Origin: an uncultured Methanomassiliicoccales archaeon
Lineage (GTDB): Archaea > Thermoplasmatota > Thermoplasmata > SG8-5
Direction: 5' to 3'
Length of the DNA stretch: 9,142 bases
Assembly: GCA_938004075.1 (NCBI GenBank)
Contig: CALKWP010000180.1
Coordinates: 1-9,142 of the forward strand
In this document: in pieces, positions 5,191 to 9,142 of the stretch
Position numbering within the stretch: the stretch's first letter is position 1
Layout of the letters: every line of letters begins with the position of its first letter
Position numbers and translations under genes: made by a program
Notes under the pieces: generated by a model
What the model saw: only the letters and a program-made list of their open reading frames with translations
The model's database searches: none
Told to the model about the DNA's origin: nothing

Positions 5191-5793
5191 TTAATAATCG
5201 TTCCGTTTCAATTTCCATTCATCGCCCAACATTGAGAATATCACATCATCATGAAACGCTCCCTTGTAATAATCCAATTGTCGCAGGATGCCTTCACGGG
5301 TAAAACCAAGGCGCTCCATTACTCTGACAGAGCGAATATTTTCGGGTTCTGCGGATGCCTGGATGCGATTCAATTCCATCTCCTCAAATGCATAATCAAG
5401 CAATGCAAAGCACGCTTCGGTCATGTATCCATGGCCCCAGTAATCGGGCAGAAGGTCAAAACCCAATGTCGCACTGCGTTTCTCCATGTCTATGCTGTAC
5501 AAACCCAATGTTCCAATCAGATTTCCTGATTCCTTCAGAACCATACCGATCCGAAAGAGGTGAGGTTTCGGCTTGCAGTATTTCTCATATATCTCCCTGG
5601 CCTCATTCATGTTCTTCACAGGGGGATTGGAAACATATCTGTTGGTTTCTTCCAGGCTGAATATCTGAAATATGAAAGGGATGTCATCCCCAGTAAGGAT
5701 GCGCATTATGAGCCGGTCTGTTTCGATGTTGGGAATTTGTTGGTGTATCTCATTCTCACACATAAAAGCATAAAACGCACATGCATTAATCAA
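5191..5793 (-). CDS. GNAT-family N-acetyltransferase, RimJ/RimL type
   Basis: Transfers an acetyl group from acetyl-CoA to an amine; RimJ/RimL relatives modify N-termini of ribosomal proteins, and others act on small molecules, so the substrate is open. The hallmark opening E-T-D-R-L-I-M-R (24-31) starts the domain. The acetyl-CoA loop is Y118-W-G-H-G-Y123-M-T-E-A, preceded by the strand A-T-L-G-F-D-L. N152 and S155 in the E-N-x-x-S-x-R-V-M-E-R-L-G-F motif complete the family pattern. The 200-residue reading uses TTG 5793, whose last two bases belong to the upstream gene's stop (TTGA, four-base overlap), but no ribosome site precedes it. The first 20 residues are unlike GNATs, so ATG 5763 (codon 11) is a serious alternative. 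Position between DUF4130 and an unknown gene suggests a shared transcript; a joint biochemical role is not shown. Confidence 0.88.
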   Translation of the reverse strand: MINACAFYAFMCENEIHQQIPNIETDRLIMRILTGDDIPFIFQIFSLEETNRYVSNPPVKNMNEAREIYEKYCKPKPHLFRIGMVLKESGNLIGTLGLYSIDMEKRSATLGFDLLPDYWGHGYMTEACFALLDYAFEEMELNRIQASAEPENIRSVRVMERLGFTREGILRQLDYYKGAFHDDVIFSMLGDEWKLKRNDY

Positions 5794-6392
5794 ACTATCG
5801 CAAAGAAATCCTCAAGTCTTGTGCCGCCGGAATCCGTCTCCGCTGTTATGCCAGCGGATTTAACATACTTCGCCCTGACATTCTGCTTGAAGTATCTGGT
5901 GTTCTTTGCTTCCGGCCGGTACTGGCTCCAGTAATATGCCTCCCACAGGGCTTCGGTATTGCCCGCTTCGGTTTTGCCAAGCAATTTCTTGAGGTCCTTC
6001 AAAGTCATTGTCAGCGAGCGGGTCTTTGAATGATTGACGGCATTGCCGTCAAACAGGAAAACATGGCTCAGCAGATTATTGCCAAGGACTATAACGGTTC
6101 CAGGGAAGCGCTTCGCAAAGAACCTGCCAACAAGCGCCCAGATGTCATGTTCGGGTTTCATGTAACCGTACAGGATTTTCTCGCCCTGTGGTTTCAATCT
6201 GACGAAGGCTTTCATCATGTGATTTTCAGCAAGCACGGAATTCACCATTCCGCGAATCCTTATCACCTCTGGATCGGTGGAGAATTCCACTTCTTCCCGG
6301 CTCAGAACCGATGCCTTGCTCAGTATCGAGGGTGTGCAATCCACATGCCTGTTCAATATTCTCATGAAATTATTTGGCACAGAGCAATTCAT
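5790..6392 (-). CDS. DUF4130 family protein (TIGR03915-like), partner of radical SAM protein
   Basis: Member of the DUF4130 family, known from memory as a 'probable DNA metabolism protein' usually encoded beside the radical SAM family TIGR03916 and, in some bacteria, fused to a uracil-DNA-glycosylase-like domain. Visible features are K-A-F-V-R-L-K-P, then G-Y-M-K-P-E-H-D-I-W, R-F-F-A-K-R-F-P-G, and a C-terminal L-W-E-A-Y-Y-W-S block followed by N-T-R-Y-F-K-Q-N-V-R-A-K-Y. The 200 residues hold only this domain; no glycosylase motif is fused. I chose ATG 6392 because it overlaps the radical SAM stop as ATGA and has GGGTGG five bases upstream; a GTG nine bases earlier (6401) is possible. The biochemical role is unknown for the family; the tight coupling implies a fixed ratio or complex with the radical SAM protein. 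Confidence 0.87.
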   Translation of the reverse strand: MNCSVPNNFMRILNRHVDCTPSILSKASVLSREEVEFSTDPEVIRIRGMVNSVLAENHMMKAFVRLKPQGEKILYGYMKPEHDIWALVGRFFAKRFPGTVIVLGNNLLSHVFLFDGNAVNHSKTRSLTMTLKDLKKLLGKTEAGNTEALWEAYYWSQYRPEAKNTRYFKQNVRAKYVKSAGITAETDSGGTRLEDFFAIV

Positions 6393-7612
6393 GCGGTCCA
6401 CCCTTTCAATGTAGAATCATGCCATCCGCCCAACTTGAGAAATGTTCTGGCATGGCCCACGCGAACGCCCAGCGCCTTCAGCTGGGCGTTCCTCGTTATC
6501 CTTTCCCTTTTTCTTATGTTCACGATGCGATATGCGCTCTTCGGGCCTATACCCGGCACTCGGAGCAATTCCTCCCTGGATGCAGTATTCGGGTCCAGCG
6601 GGCCTTCAAGAGTGTTGATGGCAATGGTCCTCTTCGGATCCTTGTTTCCAATGAAGCCATCTTCATCGAATGCCATGGATATTTCCTTGCGATCGAAACC
6701 ATAGACCCTGTAAAGCCAATCCGTCTGATACAGACGATTCTCACGCCACCTTGGCTGTGTCTTCTCGTGACCCAGGGGCGTCCCGTCCACCGCGATGAAT
6801 GACGAGAAGTACTGGCGCTTCAGACCCATTACATTGTATTCGTACAGCATCCTTGCGAATATCTCGCGGTCTGATTCTCCCGCAGCGCCCACAACGAATT
6901 GAGTGGTCTGGCCTGCTGGCAATCGGTCTTTTGCCACAAGGTCCCGGATGTATCCCTGGCGTCGCAGAATGTCAACCTCGTAATCTTTGGTTGTGCTGAG
7001 TTCGCTCATGAAGCCTTTCCCAGGAGTTTCCACATTCAGGCTGACGCGGTCCACCAATTCCATTGCCTGCTTGATATGGTCACGGGATGTGCCAGGCAAT
7101 ATTTTCAAATGAATATAACCCATGAAATGATATTTGTTGCGCAGAAGGTCAACCGTTTCAATCATCTGCTCCATCATCCTGGTCTCATCGCCTGCGACTC
7201 CCGAGCTGAGGAAAAGCCCCTCGACGGTATTGGCCCTGTAAAGCTGCAGCGTTATCCTGGCCAGTTCTTCCGGTGTGTAGGTGGCGATGCTGGAACCGGA
7301 ACTTGCCGTGGAGTTGGGGCAGTAAGCGCAGTTATGCTGGCACGCATTGGTGAAGAGTGTTTTGAAAAGGCTCACGCATCTGCCATCCGGGGCGAATGCA
7401 TGGCAAATTCCGGAGCGCATCACATTCCCGATGTGGTCAGCGGAGTCATTCACTTTGCGCTTTGAAGCTGTGGAGGCACAGGTATCATGCTTCGTTCCTT
7501 CGCCGAGCATCCTGACCTTGTTCAAGTCAATCGGGCCGGAGTAAACATCCGGGCCATGAGAATCGAAACGCCCGTCACTGGCAAGTCGGATGATCTTATC
7601 GAGTGCAACCAT
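6389..7612 (-). CDS. Radical SAM protein, putative DNA modification/repair (TIGR03916-like)
   Basis: Uses a [4Fe-4S] cluster to cleave S-adenosylmethionine; the substrate is unknown, and DNA is suspected from family context and the C-terminal domain. Numbering from ATG 7612 (407 residues), the cluster motif is C91-x3-C95-x2-C98 in N-A-C-Q-H-N-C-A-Y-C. It is preceded by the family's D-G-R-C-V-S-L-F-K block and by C45 and C70, with C79 in that block; these extra cysteines may bind a second metal site. The SAM barrel continues through L-F-L-S-S-G-V and H-L-K-I-L-P-G. Residues about 339-383 form a helix-hairpin-helix (N-T-A-S-R-E-E-L-L-R-V-P-G-I-G-P-K), a non-specific DNA-binding module. No ribosome site precedes ATG 7612, but a TATA box lies about 26 bases upstream, so the mRNA is probably leaderless; a TTG at 7648 would extend the frame but sits upstream of the promoter. 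First gene of the operon. Confidence 0.93.
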   Translation of the reverse strand: MVALDKIIRLASDGRFDSHGPDVYSGPIDLNKVRMLGEGTKHDTCASTASKRKVNDSADHIGNVMRSGICHAFAPDGRCVSLFKTLFTNACQHNCAYCPNSTASSGSSIATYTPEELARITLQLYRANTVEGLFLSSGVAGDETRMMEQMIETVDLLRNKYHFMGYIHLKILPGTSRDHIKQAMELVDRVSLNVETPGKGFMSELSTTKDYEVDILRRQGYIRDLVAKDRLPAGQTTQFVVGAAGESDREIFARMLYEYNVMGLKRQYFSSFIAVDGTPLGHEKTQPRWRENRLYQTDWLYRVYGFDRKEISMAFDEDGFIGNKDPKRTIAINTLEGPLDPNTASREELLRVPGIGPKSAYRIVNIRKRERITRNAQLKALGVRVGHARTFLKLGGWHDSTLKGWTA

Positions 7613-7634
7613 GAGTGAAAATAGGTTGATAGAG

Positions 7635-7642
7635 TATATATA
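7635..7642 (-). promoter_or_regulatory. TATA box of the radical SAM operon
   Basis: TATATATA centred about 26 bases before ATG 7612 on the minus strand. That is the distance from an archaeal TATA box to the transcription start, so transcription should begin at or near the A of the start codon. It drives the predicted four-gene unit down to 4689. Confidence 0.55.
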
Positions 7643-7692
7643 TCTCAATCGGGGGGGTCACCGAAAGTAATAGTAGAAGATATCTCCAAATA

Positions 7693-7708
7693 CAGGAATA
7701 ATATCCTG
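7693..7708. repeat. Inverted repeat CAGGA-ATAATA-TCCTG before MFS gene
   Basis: A perfect 5-bp inverted repeat with a 6-base spacer ends five bases before the transporter's ATG 7714. The transporter has no ribosome site, so this repeat occupies the place where its promoter start or leader would be; it is a candidate operator. The rest of the 101-base divergent spacer (7613-7713) holds the radical SAM promoter and a run of seven G at 7651-7657. Confidence 0.35.
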
Positions 7709-7713
7709 CAAAC

Positions 7714-8808
7714 ATGCGCAGGACGCTTGCCCATCTTATCATAATCGAGATTCTGGTGACCATAGCCGCCACCCTGGCAGGGGCCTTCAGCATTGTGTTT
7801 CTGATCAATTCAGGCGTGGGGGTATTTGAGTCATCCCTTTTCTATCTTCAGGGCTTCATATGGGCATCGGCGCTCTGCCTTCTATTCGCCCAGTTCGGCT
7901 TCAGGAAGCCCAGGGTGTGGATGTCCATTGGCGTTCTAGCTCAGAGCTGCTTCTATCTCAGTTTTGTGATTCTAGACGGGAAATGGCTGCTGTGCATTGC
8001 CCCTGCATTCTTTGGGATATACATTGTGGCATTCTGGGTGCCATACAATGTCTTGATGCTCCGCCAGACAACGAAGGAGAATCGCGGCGAGATGATCGGG
8101 TATTTCTTCCTTGTGTTCCCGGTTATTGGCCTTGCCAGCCCGATAATCGGCGGTTATCTCATCGAATCGGTGGGTTATGGCATCATATTCGCGGCGGCTT
8201 TCATTGCTCTGGCCAGTAACGCAGCCCTTATCATGCTGAGCCATAGCACGGACTCAAAGCCTATGAGGGGGGGACTAACGACGCGTGGAATGGGAGATAA
8301 GCTTGCCCTTGGAATATTCTTCGAAGGCGGTCAGGAGGGTGTCTGGTGGACAGCCGTTCCGCTTATTTCCTTGATATTCATGCAGACTGAATCCAGCTTG
8401 GGATACCTTTTCGCGCTGTTCAACCTTGCCGGCGGAATCGCGTCCATCATAGTTGCCAGATTGACGGACAGAAGGGGTCATCGGCACAACTACGTCAAAG
8501 CGGTTGCGCTGTTATCGGTGCCGCTCATCCTCGGCATCTCGCTGGCTCCTGACCTGGGCACATACCTGATACTGGCCGGAGGCGTTTATCTCCTGGTCCC
8601 CATGCTCCAGATACTGATGTTCGCGATGGCGACCGATCGCATGCAGAAGCGGTACACGTCATGCTCCATCACCAGGGAATTGCTTCTCAATACTGGCCGC
8701 ATCCTCGGCGGCGGACTGGTCGCCTTTGTGCTATTCACCACCGGCGATGCCAGGCTGGCCTTTGCCGTCTCGGCTATGATGGTGCTGGGCATTGCCATAA
8801 CCCGATGA
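7714..8808 (+). CDS. Major facilitator superfamily transporter
   Basis: Integral membrane secondary transporter of 364 residues, short for the usual 400 or so, but twelve hydrophobic segments can be counted: roughly 7-30, 41-60, 67-88, 91-112, 128-148, 153-174, 209-224, 228-248, 262-279, 283-305, 323-343 and 346-363. The cytoplasmic loop between halves is at about 175-196. The loop after helix 8 carries the MFS motif-A copy T-D-R-R-G-H-R (251-257); the corresponding loop after helix 2 (F-G-F-R-K-P-R) is degenerate. A K-E-N-R-G-E-M-I-G segment after helix 4 is typical of sugar or drug-type MFS proteins. Substrate unknown. ATG 7714 is the only start: an in-frame TAA lies at 7699-7701, and the upstream sequence has no ribosome site, suggesting a leaderless or weakly translated mRNA. 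A G7 run (8267-8273) lies in the central loop coding sequence. Confidence 0.92.
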   Translation: MRRTLAHLIIIEILVTIAATLAGAFSIVFLINSGVGVFESSLFYLQGFIWASALCLLFAQFGFRKPRVWMSIGVLAQSCFYLSFVILDGKWLLCIAPAFFGIYIVAFWVPYNVLMLRQTTKENRGEMIGYFFLVFPVIGLASPIIGGYLIESVGYGIIFAAAFIALASNAALIMLSHSTDSKPMRGGLTTRGMGDKLALGIFFEGGQEGVWWTAVPLISLIFMQTESSLGYLFALFNLAGGIASIIVARLTDRRGHRHNYVKAVALLSVPLILGISLAPDLGTYLILAGGVYLLVPMLQILMFAMATDRMQKRYTSCSITRELLLNTGRILGGGLVAFVLFTTGDARLAFAVSAMMVLGIAITR

Positions 8809-8836
8809 TTTGGCAAACTATTTCTATCGCCATGCA

Positions 8837-8847
8837 GTTACAGTAAC
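8837..8847. repeat. Short palindrome GTTAC-A-GTAAC
   Basis: An 11-base perfect inverted repeat immediately before the GGAGG ribosome site of the next gene. It could be a small operator, but its length makes chance a fair explanation. Confidence 0.25.
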
Positions 8848-8852
8848 GGAGG
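8848..8852 (+). promoter_or_regulatory. Ribosome site fixing a TTG start
   Basis: GGAGG lies six bases before TTG 8859 and is one of only two full-strength ribosome sites in the window. No ATG or GTG in this frame precedes the conserved NTPase domain at a suitable distance, so this site decides for the TTG start. Confidence 0.65.
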
Positions 8853-8858
8853 CTTGAT

Positions 8859-9142
8859 TTGGATTCAACCGCTTTCGAGGGAAAAGGATTCGTGGGAAGA
8901 GAAGAGGAACTTCTGCTCTTGAAGAATAGGCTGGATGATGCGCTCGTTGGGAAAGGCTCCACTACCCTTCTCTCCGGTGAGGCGGGAATAGGAAAATCAC
9001 GTTTACTGGCGGAATTCAAAAAACATGCTCTGGCCCTGAATATCGACATCCTTTCAGGAGCGGCGAGTATTGACGGCACGCAACCTTTCGTGATGTTCTC
9101 GAACGCGCTGAGAAATGAACCGGACCTGTTATCCCGGGCCCA
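8859..9142 (+). CDS. AAA-type NTPase (AAA_16), 3' end cut by window
   Basis: Amino-terminal 94 residues of a signalling or regulatory P-loop NTPase. After a short leader comes G-F-V-G13-R-E-E-E-L-L (10-19), the conserved opening of the AAA_16/STAND-like domains in which the GRE stretch contacts the nucleotide. Walker A follows: G40-E-A-G-I-G-K46-S47, then R-L-L-A-E-F. The A-S-I-D-G-T-Q-P-F segment at about 79-87 also matches the family, where a G-x-x-x-P-(F/Y) stretch follows the second strand. Such proteins usually continue for several hundred residues with TPR repeats or a kinase, cyclase or DNA-binding domain; that part is outside the window. It is 50 bases after the transporter stop on the same strand, so readthrough is possible. 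TTG start explained by the GGAGG site. Confidence 0.85.
   Translation, partial: MDSTAFEGKGFVGREEELLLLKNRLDDALVGKGSTTLLSGEAGIGKSRLLAEFKKHALALNIDILSGAASIDGTQPFVMFSNALRNEPDLLSRA

Noticed and set aside
1..9142. CRISPR arrays, insertion sequences, integrase sites, rRNA or tRNA genes
   Set aside because: Reading both strands I saw no regularly spaced repeats, transposase or integrase motifs, or RNA-gene signatures.

Overview
The window reads as archaeal chromosome. Evidence: short operons with 1-13 nt overlaps, Arg mostly AGA/AGG with frequent ATA Ile, TATA-type promoter boxes (TTTATATA before the lysine-rich gene; TATATATA about 26 nt before the radical SAM start, which looks leaderless), and GGAGG/GGTGA ribosome sites elsewhere. 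The gene mix (a histone-tail-like Lys/Ala/Pro protein, a GREEEL-type AAA NTPase, a corrinoid-binding protein) makes me guess Thermoplasmatota; that placement is inference. Genes are of moderate GC and the gaps are very AT-rich; a hand count of 3961-4320 gives 67 G/C in 360 bases, about 19%.

Layout. (1) 2-2476, plus: a translationally coupled three-gene run encoding a cobalamin-binding protein with CarH-like adenosylcobalamin motifs (5' end cut by the window), a LolC/FtsX-type ABC permease and a LolD-type ABC ATPase. (2) 2624-3909: a minus-strand ETHE1/glyoxalase-II-like metallo-beta-lactamase-fold enzyme, divergent across a 62-nt spacer from a plus-strand protein with a PD-(D/E)XK-nuclease-like motif set. 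(3) 3910-4688: an AT-rich gap, then a 50-residue Lys/Ala/Pro protein resembling a histone H1 tail, flanked by a 5' hairpin, a long 3' hairpin with a T-run and a further inverted repeat. (4) 7612 down to 4689, minus: a tight operon of a radical SAM protein with C-terminal helix-hairpin-helix, a DUF4130 protein, a GNAT acetyltransferase and an unrecognised 159-aa protein. The first two are the known 'putative DNA modification/repair' pair. (5) 7714-9142, plus: a compact major facilitator transporter and, 50 nt later, the beginning of an AAA-type NTPase read from a TTG codon, cut by the window end.

Most unusual points: the CarH-type B12/light-sensing signature coupled to an ABC exporter rather than to a visible DNA-binding domain; the radical SAM/DUF4130 pair without a uracil-DNA-glycosylase in the window but with a GNAT partner; and the tiny histone-tail-like gene with its structured flanks.
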